Assembly: GCA_934654475.1 (NCBI GenBank)
Contig: CAKUFZ010000011.1
Coordinates: 1 to 57,660 of the forward strand
Direction of reading: 5' to 3'
Length of the DNA stretch: 57,660 nt
Source of the DNA: an uncultured Coriobacteriales bacterium
GTDB taxonomy: Bacteria > Actinomycetota > Coriobacteriia > Coriobacteriales > UMGS124
Positions 1-8,163 of this stretch are shown piece by piece (position 1 is the first letter of the stretch; each line of letters opens with the position of its first letter). Below the pieces are notes generated by a model. The model made no database searches, was not told the DNA's origin, and saw nothing but the letters and a program-made list of their open reading frames with translations. Both the position numbers and the translations under genes were made by a program.

Positions 1-75
1 GGGCGTTTAGCTCAGGGGGAGAGCGCTTCCCTGACACGGAAGAGGTCACAAGTTCAAATCTTGTAACGCCCACCA
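1..75 (+). tRNA. tRNA-Val (GAC)
   Basis: The cloverleaf is complete. Acceptor arms 1-7 and 65-71 pair perfectly and the CCA end is encoded at 73-75. The anticodon stem 26-30/38-42 encloses a seven-base loop whose central triplet is GAC, which reads valine GUC codons. The T-loop carries the usual TTCAAAT. The gene begins at base 1 of the window, so an upstream tRNA cluster or promoter cannot be seen. Confidence 0.97.
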
Positions 76-84
76 TTGTGAGAC

Positions 85-118
85 AAAGGTCGGCCGGGGA
101 AACCCGACCGACCTTTTT
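85..118 (+). terminator. Rho-independent terminator after tRNA-Val
   Basis: AGGTCGG and CCGACCT form the outer stem, and CGGG/CCCG with a GAAA tetraloop form the inner stem, with one C/A mismatch between them. A run of five T follows. It ends the tRNA transcript and separates it from the RNase D gene. Confidence 0.9.
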
Positions 119-179
119 CGTTTAGTCCCAAGTTTGTCCACGCACGCACATGTATGAGGAAGACAGGGAGACACAGGCA

Positions 180-1310
180 GTGCTTATCACCACCGACGAG
201 CAGCTCCGCGATTTTTGCGCTCGCGCCCAGGGCAGCGAGGTCTTGGCCATCGACACCGAGTTCCTGCGCGAGAAGACCTATCGGGCGCGTCTGTGCCTCG
301 TGCAGCTTGGCACCGACGACGAGCAGGTAGCGGTCGATCCCTTCTGCGTGCATGATGTGGAGCCCCTGGTGGCTCTTTTCAAAAATCCCGCCATCACCAA
401 GGTTCTCCATGCCTGTTCGCAGGACATGGAAGTGCTTCAGGAGTGGTGCGGCACCCTTCCCAGTCCCATCTTCGACACACAGATGGCCGCCTCGTTCATT
501 TCCGACCGCTATCAGATTGGCTACGGCGCCCTTGTTGAGGACTTCTGCCACGTGCATCTGCCCAAGGCCGAGTCCCTGACCGACTGGTCGGCCCGCCCCC
601 TCGATGCCAAGCAGATTGCCTACGCCCTCGACGACGTGCGCTACCTGCCCGGCATCTGGCGCACGATGCGCGCCCGTCTCGAGGAGCTCGGCCGCACCGC
701 ATGGCTGGAAGACGACTTCGCCCACGCCTGCGACCCGCAGAGCTATCGCCATGACCCGCGCGAGGCCTACCGCAAGGTCAAGCGCGTAGGTTCGCTGTCG
801 CGTCGCCAGATGAGCGTGGCGCGCGAGGTTGCCGCTTGGCGCGAGAACCTTGCGGCAAAGATCGACAAGCCCCGCAGGTGGGTGATGGGCGATGAACTTC
901 TCGCCGAGATCGCCAAGCGCATGCCGAGCACCGACGCCGCGCTCATGCGCATCAGGGGAGGGGCGGACCTGTCTGCCCAGGACCGCGCCGAGGTGCTTGC
1001 GGCCGTGCGCGCCGGCGTTGCGTGCCCGCCCGAGCTTTACCCCGACACGCCCCATCGCAGCAAGCCGAGCCTGGAGAGCGAGTGCGTCTGCGACCTCATG
1101 TACGCGCTCACGCGCATGGTGGCCGACCGCGAGCACATCGCCTCGTCGATTCTGGCCTCGCGCGACGAGCTCATCGACTATTTCGAGCACAGGGCGTCTT
1201 CGCCGCTGTCGCGCGGCTGGCGCCATGAGCTGCTCGGATCTCACCTGGACGCCCTGCTTGAGGGCCAAATCGGCCTTACGGTCGTCGACGGCAAGATCGA
1301 GCTGCTGTAG
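180..1310 (+). CDS. rnd: Ribonuclease D (DEDDy 3'-5' exoribonuclease, HRDC domain)
   Basis: This is a 3'-5' exonuclease that trims tRNA precursors and other small stable RNAs. The DEDDy exonuclease fold occupies about residues 1-170: LAIDTEF supplies the first Asp/Glu (about D25, E27), the HACSQDME segment the second Asp (about D82), and YALDD the Tyr-x3-Asp pair (about Y148, D152). An HRDC nucleic-acid-binding domain follows at about residues 205-285. I start it at GTG 180, which has AGGGAG nine bases upstream and begins just before the conserved region. An in-frame ATG at 150 would add ten residues but has no Shine-Dalgarno. The length (376 residues) is normal. xseA follows after 16 bases, so the two nuclease genes are probably co-transcribed. 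Confidence 0.9.
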   Translation: MLITTDEQLRDFCARAQGSEVLAIDTEFLREKTYRARLCLVQLGTDDEQVAVDPFCVHDVEPLVALFKNPAITKVLHACSQDMEVLQEWCGTLPSPIFDTQMAASFISDRYQIGYGALVEDFCHVHLPKAESLTDWSARPLDAKQIAYALDDVRYLPGIWRTMRARLEELGRTAWLEDDFAHACDPQSYRHDPREAYRKVKRVGSLSRRQMSVAREVAAWRENLAAKIDKPRRWVMGDELLAEIAKRMPSTDAALMRIRGGADLSAQDRAEVLAAVRAGVACPPELYPDTPHRSKPSLESECVCDLMYALTRMVADREHIASSILASRDELIDYFEHRASSPLSRGWRHELLGSHLDALLEGQIGLTVVDGKIELL

Positions 1311-1326
1311 GGAACGGAGGTAGCGG

Positions 1327-2706
1327 ATGGCCTGGCAGTTGACGGCAACGCAGGAGCCTGAGCAGAAGCCCTCGGCGTCTCTCAGCGTCTCGGAGGCACT
1401 GGGGCGTGCAAAGGCCCAGCTTGAGGGCATGACGCTTGTTGTCGAAGGCGAAGTCTCGCAGTTCAAGGACAGTCCCGGCTACAAGGCCGTGTACTTCCCG
1501 GTGTCCGACGGCTCCTCCACCATGGACTGCATGATGTGGCGCACGCGCTACATGGCAGGGGAGGTGCGCCTCCATCCCGGCCTCAAGGTGCGCTTGACGG
1601 GCCGCTTCTCGGTCTATCCCGCAAAGGGGCGCATGCAGTTTGAGATTTTCAAGCTCGAGGAGGCAGGCGAGGGAGATTTGCGCGCCCGTGTGGCCCGCTT
1701 GGCGCGCAGGCTCGACGCCGAGGGCCTCATGGACCCCGCCCGCAAGCCCCAGGTTCCCGCCTTTTGCGAGCGCATCGTCGTGGTCACCTCACCTCACGGA
1801 AAGGTGAAAGACGACGTCGCGCGTACGCTTCGCCGCCGAAACCCCCTGGTTCGCCTGCAGTTTTGTCCCGTGCAGGTGGAGGGCGCGGGTGCTGCGGCCC
1901 TTATGGTGCGCGCCCTGCATGCCGCCGAGCAGGCTCGCCCCGACGCCATCCTGCTCGTGCGCGGAGGCGGCTCCTACGAGGACCTCATGCCCTTCAACGA
2001 CGAAGGCCTTGCCCGCGCCGTGGCGGCGTGCACCGTGCCGGTCGTCACGGGCATCGGGCACGAGCCCGACACGACGATCTGCGATATGGTGAGTGCCAGG
2101 CGTTGCTCGACGCCCACGGCGGCTGCCGAGTCGGTCGCGCCCGATATCGCCGAGCTCAGCGCGGGGTTTGACGCCATTGCCAGGCGATTGGCAAACGCCT
2201 TGCACCGCAGCCTCGTGGACCGCGGTCGCACGCTCGACCTCATGGCGGCCCGCCCGTGCCTGTCCGACCCGATGCGCACCATCGTGGAGACGCCGCTTCG
2301 CGAGCTCGACCTGGCGCAGGACCGCCTCAGCGTGGCGCTGCCCGCCGGTGTGGAGCGCTCGCGCGGCGCCCTGGCCGACCAGGCCGCTCGTCTGGCCGCC
2401 GCCATGCCGATTCGACTCGAGCGGACGTCCCGTACGCTTGCCGACGAGCAGACGCGCCTGGTCCACGCGGGCCATACCCTGCTCGGGTCTTGGGAGCGCG
2501 ACCTTGCGGTGGGGGCGGGCCGTCTCCATGCGCTCTCGCCGCTAGCGGTTATCGCGCGCGGTTACTCCATGACGTGCGACGCCCAGGGCAAGGTCGTGTC
2601 GAGTGTGGGCCGGGTGGCGCCGGGCCAGGTAGTTGAGGTGCGCGTGTCCGACGGCGCGCTTGGATGCACGGTCGATTCAGTTCAAACCATCGAGAGGAAC
2701 GACTAA
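1327..2706 (+). CDS. xseA: Exonuclease VII large subunit
   Basis: This is the catalytic subunit of the bidirectional single-strand DNA exonuclease VII, used in mismatch repair and DNA damage processing. An OB-fold ssDNA-binding domain spans about residues 20-115 (EGEVSQFKDSPGYKAVYF). The catalytic region carries the TSPHGKVKDDV segment, the RGGGSYEDLMPFNDE motif and the GIGHEPDTTICD motif, all hallmarks of XseA. A long helical region follows. At 459 residues it is full length. The start ATG has GGAGG seven bases upstream. The stop codon overlaps the xseB start (TAATG), so the subunits are translationally coupled. Confidence 0.96.
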   Translation: MAWQLTATQEPEQKPSASLSVSEALGRAKAQLEGMTLVVEGEVSQFKDSPGYKAVYFPVSDGSSTMDCMMWRTRYMAGEVRLHPGLKVRLTGRFSVYPAKGRMQFEIFKLEEAGEGDLRARVARLARRLDAEGLMDPARKPQVPAFCERIVVVTSPHGKVKDDVARTLRRRNPLVRLQFCPVQVEGAGAAALMVRALHAAEQARPDAILLVRGGGSYEDLMPFNDEGLARAVAACTVPVVTGIGHEPDTTICDMVSARRCSTPTAAAESVAPDIAELSAGFDAIARRLANALHRSLVDRGRTLDLMAARPCLSDPMRTIVETPLRELDLAQDRLSVALPAGVERSRGALADQAARLAAAMPIRLERTSRTLADEQTRLVHAGHTLLGSWERDLAVGAGRLHALSPLAVIARGYSMTCDAQGKVVSSVGRVAPGQVVEVRVSDGALGCTVDSVQTIERND

Positions 2707-2951
2707 TGACGCAGCAGATGAAGGACGTCGCGACGATGACGTACCGCGAGGCGACCGCCGAGCTTGAGCAGGTCGTGCGTGCCCTTGAGTCAAACCAGCT
2801 CGAGCTCGAGGAGTCCCTGGAGCTCTACAAGCGCGGCGTCGAGCTCCTTGCCTCGCTGCGTGCGCGCCTGGCCGATGCCGAACAGCAGGTGAGCGCCCTC
2901 ATGGGCCAGATCGAGGTTGACACCGACGAGAGGGACACGACGCTCAGCTAG
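2706..2951 (+). CDS. xseB: Exonuclease VII small subunit
   Basis: This 81-residue helical protein is the small subunit that associates in several copies with XseA. The sequence shows the family signature: TYREATAELEQVV, then a glutamate-rich LESNQLELEESLELYKRG segment and a final helix with LRARLADAEQQV. The start ATG overlaps the xseA stop by one base and has GAGAGG upstream. No gene follows for about 300 bases, so this ends the rnd-xseA-xseB group. Confidence 0.95.
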   Translation: MTQQMKDVATMTYREATAELEQVVRALESNQLELEESLELYKRGVELLASLRARLADAEQQVSALMGQIEVDTDERDTTLS

Positions 2952-3260
2952 CGTGCCTTGAAGCGTCCATGCTCGCCTGATTGCCGCTTGCGTCGGGATA
3001 TCAGCCGTTTGCGGCGCCTCTTTCAGCGTGGTTGCAACGCGTTTTCCACTTGTGCACACGCATGTTTCGCCGTTCGCCGGGCATCGTCACGACTTCGTCA
3101 CCGAATACCTCCCGCTGCCGCCGTTTCGGCGCCGTGCGTCGATGGTGCGGCCTTTTGACGGCGTGCTGCCGGCGGCTCTCGTACAATTCATCCAGTAACT
3201 CGCTGTGTTCCCATGCCTGGTGCGTGTTCGTGCCGGGCATTTTCGTTTGGTGGAGGGTCC
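2952..3260 (+). other. Intergenic region with the ackA leader
   Basis: This 309-base stretch holds no convincing gene. The short frames across it look like random open frames. The distal part contains a TACAAT box at 3182-3187 that could be a -10 element. The nearest TTGACG (3155-3160) is 21 bases away, which is too far for a standard spacer. A hairpin with a T run follows at 3213-3244, and then the ackA Shine-Dalgarno. The rest shows nothing recognisable and no clear terminator for xseB. Confidence 0.6.
3213..3244 (+). terminator. Terminator-like hairpin in the ackA leader
   Basis: ATGCCTGG (3213-3220) pairs with CCGGGCAT (3233-3240), including one G.U pair, and four T residues follow. It lies about 260 bases after the xseB stop and just before the ackA ribosome-binding site. 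It could be a late terminator or an attenuator in the ackA leader; position and sequence alone cannot decide. Confidence 0.5.
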
Positions 3261-4442
3261 ATGGACGTCCTGGTCGTGAACGCCGGCAGCTCTTCTTTGA
3301 AATATCAGCTCCTCAACGTTGAATCGCGCGATGTGCTCGCCAAGGGCGCCTGCGAGCGTATCGGCTTGGGCGAGTCCACGTTCACGAGTGAGTTCGCGGG
3401 TCGCGAGACGTGCCTGTCCCTGCCCATCCCCAACCACCGCACCGCAATCACGCTCGTGCTGGGTACCGTGCTGCAGAACACCGCCCTCATGGAGGGGCAC
3501 CACATCGACGCCTTTGGCCATCGCATCGTGCACGGCGGCACGTATTTCGACGACTCGTGCCTGGTCGATGACGACGTGCTCAAGAAGATCGAGGAAATCG
3601 CCCCGCTTGCGCCCCTGCACAACTACGCCGCCGCATCGGTCATCGTCGCCTGCAGGGAAGTCCTGCCCGACGTGCCCAATGTGGTGTCGTTCGACACGTC
3701 GTTTCACGCAACCATTCCCGAGGTCGCGTACCGCTACCCGTTGCCCGACGAGCTGTGCGACAAGTTCAAGCTGCGCAAGTACGGATTCCACGGCATCAAC
3801 CACCGCTACGTCTCCCGCACGGCAAACGAGCTTTTGGGAGGGGACGCCGGCAAGCTTGTCAGCTGCCATTTGGGCAACGGTTCCTCGCTGTGCGCCGTGC
3901 GCGACGGGCGCGTGGTCGATACCACGATGGGCTTCACGCCGCTCGACGGCCTTATCATGGGCACGCGCTGCGGCTCCATCGACCCCGCGGCCGTCACGTT
4001 CATCCTTGAGAACTCCGACCTCACGGCTCGCGAGGTCGACACCATCATGAACAAGAAGTCGGGCCTTCTTGCCATCACGGGCTTTACCAACGACATCCGC
4101 GACATCACCGAGGCCGCCGAGGCGGGCAACGACCGCGCCCAGCTTGCCCTCGACATGTTCTGCTACTCGGCGAAGAAGTATCTCGGCGCGATGATAGCCG
4201 CCATGGGCGGTGTCGACACGGTCGTCTTCACGGCCGGTGCCGGGCAGAATTCGCCGGTTATCCGCAGCAAGGTCGTCGAGGGGCTTGAGGGGCTCGGCAT
4301 CGCGGTTGACCCCGAGCTCAACGCACAGCGCCACAAGACGCCGTGGCGCATCTCTGCCGAGGGCGCCGGCGTCAACGTCTTCGTCATTCCGGCCGACGAG
4401 GAGTACATGATCGCGCTCGACGTGAAGCGCATCCTCGGATAG
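3261..4442 (+). CDS. ackA: Acetate kinase
   Basis: This enzyme interconverts acetyl phosphate + ADP and acetate + ATP, giving substrate-level ATP in fermentation. The N-terminal VLVVNAGSSSLKYQL matches the acetokinase phosphate-1 motif. GFHGINHRYVS and the later HLGNGSSLCAV and MGFTPLDGL segments match the family's active-site blocks. At 393 residues it is full length. I start at ATG 3261, which has GGAGGG upstream. A longer frame from 3213 would place the leader hairpin inside the coding sequence. The partner pta is on the opposite strand and converges on this gene, instead of forming the more familiar pta-ackA operon. Confidence 0.96.
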   Translation: MDVLVVNAGSSSLKYQLLNVESRDVLAKGACERIGLGESTFTSEFAGRETCLSLPIPNHRTAITLVLGTVLQNTALMEGHHIDAFGHRIVHGGTYFDDSCLVDDDVLKKIEEIAPLAPLHNYAAASVIVACREVLPDVPNVVSFDTSFHATIPEVAYRYPLPDELCDKFKLRKYGFHGINHRYVSRTANELLGGDAGKLVSCHLGNGSSLCAVRDGRVVDTTMGFTPLDGLIMGTRCGSIDPAAVTFILENSDLTAREVDTIMNKKSGLLAITGFTNDIRDITEAAEAGNDRAQLALDMFCYSAKKYLGAMIAAMGGVDTVVFTAGAGQNSPVIRSKVVEGLEGLGIAVDPELNAQRHKTPWRISAEGAGVNVFVIPADEEYMIALDVKRILG

Positions 4443-4466
4443 CCTTCGCCATAGTGCCTGCAGCCA

Positions 4467-4497
4467 GCCGGCGTCCTCGGGGCGCCGGTTTTTTTCT
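4467..4497 (+). terminator. ackA terminator
   Basis: CCGGCG and CGCCGG form a stem with a partly paired loop, followed directly by seven T. It begins 25 bases after the ackA stop and suits plus-strand termination. Confidence 0.9.
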
Positions 4498-4518
4498 TTG
4501 TCAGCGCTCCAGAGAAAC

Positions 4519-4569
4519 GAAAAGGGGCGGCTCGCTTCCGTTGCGACGGAAGGCGAGCCGCCCCTTTGT
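4519..4569 (-). terminator. pta terminator (bidirectional hairpin)
   Basis: A 15-bp perfect stem (4521-4535 with 4553-4567) is extended by TTCCG/CGGAA pairs. On the minus strand the 3' arm runs into TTTTCGTTTC, so it should terminate pta. On the plus strand it ends in TTTGTT and may back up the ackA terminator. Confidence 0.85.
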
Positions 4570-4619
4570 TCATGGGCGATTGTGGGAGGGAACCGGGCCA
4601 CTATGCGGGCGACTTAGGG

Positions 4620-5612
4620 TTACTCGGCGCGTGCCTGGTGCAGGCGCTGGGCCTGAACGGCGGTGACGGCGACCATGCCGACGATGTCGGAAGACGAGCA
4701 GCCGCGCGACAGGTCGTTCACCGGGGCGGCGATGCCCTGCAGCACGGGTCCGATTGCCTCGGCGCCGCCCAGACGCTGGGCGATCTTGTAGCCGATGTTG
4801 CCGGCGTCGAGGTTGGGGAAGACAAGCACGTTGGCCTTGCCGGCGACCGTGGAGTCCTTTGCCTTGGAGGCCGCGACGCTGGGAACCACCGCGGCGTCGA
4901 ACTGCAGCTCGCCGTCGATCTCCAGGTCGGGGGCAAGCTCACGGGCCTTGGCGGTTGCCTGGGCGACGAGCGCGGTGTGGTCGTTGACGGCGCTGCCCTT
5001 GCTCGAGAACGACAGCATCGCCACGCGCGGGGTCGTCTGCATGAACGTCGCCCAGCTGCGTGCCGTCTGCACAGCGATCTGAGCGAGCTCGTCGGCGCTG
5101 GGGTAGGTGTTGAGGGCGCAGTCGGCGAAGAAGAAGGTGCCGTTCTCGCCATAGGGGCAGTTGGGCAGGGAAATCTCAAAGAACGAGGACACGAGCGACA
5201 CGCCCGGGGCACACTTGAGAATCTGCAGCGCCGGCCTGAGCACGTCGCCGGTGGAGTGGCAGGCGCCCGAGACCATGCCGTCGGCGTCGCCCAGCTTGAC
5301 CATCATGACGCCGAAGTAGAGCTCGTCGTCAAGCGCGGCGCATGCGGCCTCGAAGGTCATGCCCTTCTTGGCGCGAAGCTCGGCCAGGGCGCGGGCGTAG
5401 CGCTCGCGCTCGGGGGAGGTGCGGTGGTTGATCACGGTGACGCCGGGGATGCAGATCTCGTTGGGGTCGCCCAGCACGATGGGGCGGGCGATGCCCTCTG
5501 CGGCGATCTGGGCTGCCGCCTCCAGGGTGCGCGGGTCGTTGCCCTCGGGCAAGACGATGCGTTGGGGGTTGGTCTTTGCAGCGCTTACCAGGCTGTCTAC
5601 GAATTTGCTCAC
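4620..5612 (-). CDS. pta: Phosphate acetyltransferase
   Basis: This enzyme interconverts acetyl-CoA + phosphate and acetyl phosphate + CoA, feeding AckA. The 330-residue length fits the short, single-domain PTA class lacking the N-terminal regulatory domain of the enterobacterial enzyme. Recognisable blocks are RIVLPEGNDPRTLEAA, the MMVKLGDADGMVSGACHSTGD segment and the C-terminal VLVFPNLDAGNIGYKIAQRL motif. The start is a GTG with AAGGAG upstream. The 5' region is divergent from glf, so the gene has its own promoter. Confidence 0.95.
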   Translation of the reverse strand: MSKFVDSLVSAAKTNPQRIVLPEGNDPRTLEAAAQIAAEGIARPIVLGDPNEICIPGVTVINHRTSPERERYARALAELRAKKGMTFEAACAALDDELYFGVMMVKLGDADGMVSGACHSTGDVLRPALQILKCAPGVSLVSSFFEISLPNCPYGENGTFFFADCALNTYPSADELAQIAVQTARSWATFMQTTPRVAMLSFSSKGSAVNDHTALVAQATAKARELAPDLEIDGELQFDAAVVPSVAASKAKDSTVAGKANVLVFPNLDAGNIGYKIAQRLGGAEAIGPVLQGIAAPVNDLSRGCSSSDIVGMVAVTAVQAQRLHQARAE

Positions 5613-5788
5613 TGAGGGCTCCTTATGTGTGGCATGGACTTACGGGGGCATATGTGCCCAAAGCAACGCCATCCCACTCTATCATGCTAAGATTGCAACC
5701 AAATGCCTGTTTTCGTCTGTTGGGCATTCTCGCGCTGGCAAGTGGTTTGCGGCGCGGGCGTGTCCATCACATTTGCAAAGGAGCGCAC
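5613..5788. promoter_or_regulatory. Divergent intergenic region between pta and glf
   Basis: This 176-base region must carry promoters for both flanking genes. It holds an A/T-rich patch around 5676-5705 and a short palindrome GGGCATATGTGCCC at 5646-5659 in the pta leader. I could not assign a -35/-10 pair in either direction with confidence. Confidence 0.4.
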
Positions 5789-6985
5789 ATGCCCGTTGTC
5801 CATGGTCTTCCCCAGGCGTTCGACGTTGCCGATTACGACGCCCTCGTCGTCGGTGCCGGTTATGCCGGCTCTGTCGTCGCGCGCGAGCTGGCGGAGCGTG
5901 CCGGCAAGAAGGTCTGCGTCCTCGAGCGCCGTCCGCACATCGCGGGCAACGCCTACGACTGCCTCGATGAGGCCGGGGTGCTCATCCACCTGTACGGCCC
6001 GCACATCTACCACACCTATGACGAGCGCGTCCACGAGTACCTGTCGCGCTTCACCGACTTCACCAATTACCAGCATCGCGTGCTCGCCAACATCCACGGC
6101 ACGCTCATGCCGGTTCCCTTCAACCACACCTCGCTCAAGATGGCGTTCGGCCCCGAGCGCGGCGAGGCCCTGTTCGCCAAGCTCGTCGAGAAGTTCGGCC
6201 TCGACCGCAAGGTGCCGATCCTCGAGCTGCGCGCCCAGGACGACCCCGAGCTCGAGGAGGTCGCCGACTACGTCTTCGAGAACGTGTTCCTCCACTACAC
6301 GATGAAGCAGTGGGGCCAGACGCCCGACCAGGTGGACCCCTCGGTCACCGGCCGCGTCCCCGTGCTTGTGGGCGATGACGACCGCTACTTCCAGTCTCCT
6401 CACCAGGGCATGCCTGCCAAGGGCTACACCGACCTGTTCGACCACATGCTCGACCATGCCAGCATCGACGTCTTCCTCGACGTCGACGCGCGCGACATCG
6501 TGCGTGTCGAGGACGGCAAGATCATGGCGGGCGACCTGGCCTATGAGGGTCAGGTCGTCTACACCGGCCCGCTCGACGAGCTCTTCGGCCTCGACCTGGG
6601 CGCCCTGCCGTACCGCACCCTCGACCTCGACTTCGAGACCCTGCCTGTCGACGAGTTCCAGCCTGTCTGCACGGTCAACTACACCACGAGCGAGGACTTC
6701 ACGCGCATCACCGAGTTCAAGCACATGACGGGCCAGGTTGTGCCCGGCAAGACCACCATCCTGCGCGAGTACTCCAAGGCCTACGAGCCCGGAAGCGGCC
6801 AGACGCCCTACTACGCCATTCTCGAGCCCCAGAACAAGGCGCTCTACGCCTCCTATCTGGAGCGTGTCGCCGACGTTGCCAACTTCCACGCCGTTGGCCG
6901 CCTGGCCGAGTACCGCTACTATGACATGGACGCCGTCGTTGCCAGCGCTCTCGCCCTCGCCGACAAGCTGGTCGCCGAGGCGTAA
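5789..6985 (+). CDS. glf: UDP-galactopyranose mutase
   Basis: This flavoenzyme interconverts UDP-galactopyranose and UDP-galactofuranose, the donor for galactofuranose-containing cell-surface glycans. The N terminus has the FAD-binding Rossmann motif VVGAGYAGSVVARELAER (GAGYAG at residues 22-27), then ERRPHIAGNAYD and the LYGPHIYHT segment typical of the family. The middle region contains FNHTSLKMAFG, and the C terminus is also family-like (REYSKAYEPG). At 398 residues it is full length. The ATG has AAAGGAG six bases upstream. A longer in-frame extension into the pta promoter region is unlikely. A glycosyltransferase gene follows after 41 bases, suggesting a two-gene unit. Confidence 0.94.
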   Translation: MPVVHGLPQAFDVADYDALVVGAGYAGSVVARELAERAGKKVCVLERRPHIAGNAYDCLDEAGVLIHLYGPHIYHTYDERVHEYLSRFTDFTNYQHRVLANIHGTLMPVPFNHTSLKMAFGPERGEALFAKLVEKFGLDRKVPILELRAQDDPELEEVADYVFENVFLHYTMKQWGQTPDQVDPSVTGRVPVLVGDDDRYFQSPHQGMPAKGYTDLFDHMLDHASIDVFLDVDARDIVRVEDGKIMAGDLAYEGQVVYTGPLDELFGLDLGALPYRTLDLDFETLPVDEFQPVCTVNYTTSEDFTRITEFKHMTGQVVPGKTTILREYSKAYEPGSGQTPYYAILEPQNKALYASYLERVADVANFHAVGRLAEYRYYDMDAVVASALALADKLVAEA

Positions 6986-7026
6986 TCGTCTAGGTGACGC
7001 ACGTTTAGAAAGAGAAGGTCCCTCCG

Positions 7027-8061
7027 GTGGAAAAGCTCGTCACGTTTGCCATTCCCTGCTACAACTCGGCAGCCTATATGGACAAGTGCGTCCAGAGCAT
7101 CATCGACGCCTGTGCGCCTGAGCAGGACTTCGAGATCATCATCGTCGACGACGGCTCCCAGAAAGACGACACGCCTGCGAAGGCCGACGCCTGGCAGGCC
7201 AAGTGTCCTGGCATCGTGCGCGCCGTGCATCAGGCCAACGGCGGCCACGGTGCCGCGGTGCTCGCGGGCCTTGTCGCCGCGCAGGGCATGTACTACAAGG
7301 TTGTCGACTCCGACGACTGGGTCGACCGCGACGCTGTTCAGACGCTGCTCGCCGATGTGCGCTCCCTGGTTGCCAAAGGCGAGATCGTCGACCTGTTCAT
7401 CTCGAACTACGTCTACGAGCATGTGGAAGACAACACGCAGAAGTCCGTGGGCTACCGCAGCGTGCTTCCCGAGGGTCGCGTCTTCACCTGGGACGAGATG
7501 GGCAAGTTCCGCATCGACCAGAACCTGCTCATGCACTCGCTGCTCTACCGCACGGAGGTGCTGCGCGACGGTGGTGTGCCGCTGCCGAGCCACACCTTCT
7601 ATGTGGACAACATCTTCGCCTATGTGCCGCTGCCGCGCTGCAAGAAGCTCTTCTATCGCGACGTGGACCTCTACCGCTACTTCATCGGTCGCCAGGACCA
7701 AAGCGTCAACGAGAAGGTCATGGTTTCGCGCTACCGCCAGCAGCTGCGCATCTCCAGGATCATGTTCGAGGCCCTGCACCTCTATGACGAGGTGGAGAGC
7801 CAGCCGCTGCGCGCCTACATGCTCAACTACCTCACGATGATGATGGCCATTTCCTCGCTGTTCGGCCACATGTCTGACGAGCCTGAGTCTGACCAGCTGG
7901 TCGACGAGCTGTGGCGCGACCTGAAGGCGTTCGACGAGCGCATGTACAACCATGCCCGCCACAACTTCCTCGGCGTGGGCACGAACCTCCCCGGCAAGGT
8001 GGGCAAGCGCCTCACGGCCGCCCTCTACCGCACCGCAAGGAAGATTTTCAAGTTCAACTAA
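7027..8061 (+). CDS. Family 2 glycosyltransferase
   Basis: This is a GT-A fold glycosyltransferase of family GT2. The N terminus shows VTFAIPCYNSAAYMDKC, the IIIVDDGSQ nucleotide-binding block (about residues 38-46) and a DSDDW metal-binding DxD region (about 98-102). The C-terminal half (about 220-344) is helical and has no recognised domain. No transmembrane segment is visible, so it is probably cytosolic and membrane-associated. The start is a GTG with GAAGG about ten bases upstream. Its position right after glf suggests it uses UDP-galactofuranose or extends a galactofuranose-containing glycan, but donor and acceptor are inference. Confidence 0.85.
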   Translation: MEKLVTFAIPCYNSAAYMDKCVQSIIDACAPEQDFEIIIVDDGSQKDDTPAKADAWQAKCPGIVRAVHQANGGHGAAVLAGLVAAQGMYYKVVDSDDWVDRDAVQTLLADVRSLVAKGEIVDLFISNYVYEHVEDNTQKSVGYRSVLPEGRVFTWDEMGKFRIDQNLLMHSLLYRTEVLRDGGVPLPSHTFYVDNIFAYVPLPRCKKLFYRDVDLYRYFIGRQDQSVNEKVMVSRYRQQLRISRIMFEALHLYDEVESQPLRAYMLNYLTMMMAISSLFGHMSDEPESDQLVDELWRDLKAFDERMYNHARHNFLGVGTNLPGKVGKRLTAALYRTARKIFKFN

Positions 8062-8086
8062 ACCTTTAGGTTGCATGTGCATCGAT

Positions 8087-8140
8087 AAAGAAGGCCGCCC
8101 GCCTCGTCTGATTCGTTCTCAGCGAGGCGGGCGGCCTTTT
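8087..8140. terminator. Bidirectional terminator between the glycosyltransferase and maf
   Basis: A 16-bp perfect stem (8091-8106 with 8123-8138) encloses a 16-base loop. A T run follows on the plus strand and a TTCTTTAT tract on the minus strand. It serves both convergent transcripts. Confidence 0.92.
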
Positions 8141-8163
8141 CGTGCGCGCTGTTGCAGGGCGTG

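Noticed and set aside
3155..3187. TTGACG and TACAAT as a full ackA promoter
   Set aside because: The spacer would be 21 bases, outside the usual 16-19. Only the -10-like box is kept as a weak candidate.
4566..5615. Open frame of 349 codons on the plus strand opposite pta
   Set aside because: The pta frame has clear family motifs, a Shine-Dalgarno and a terminator. The plus-strand frame starts inside that terminator.
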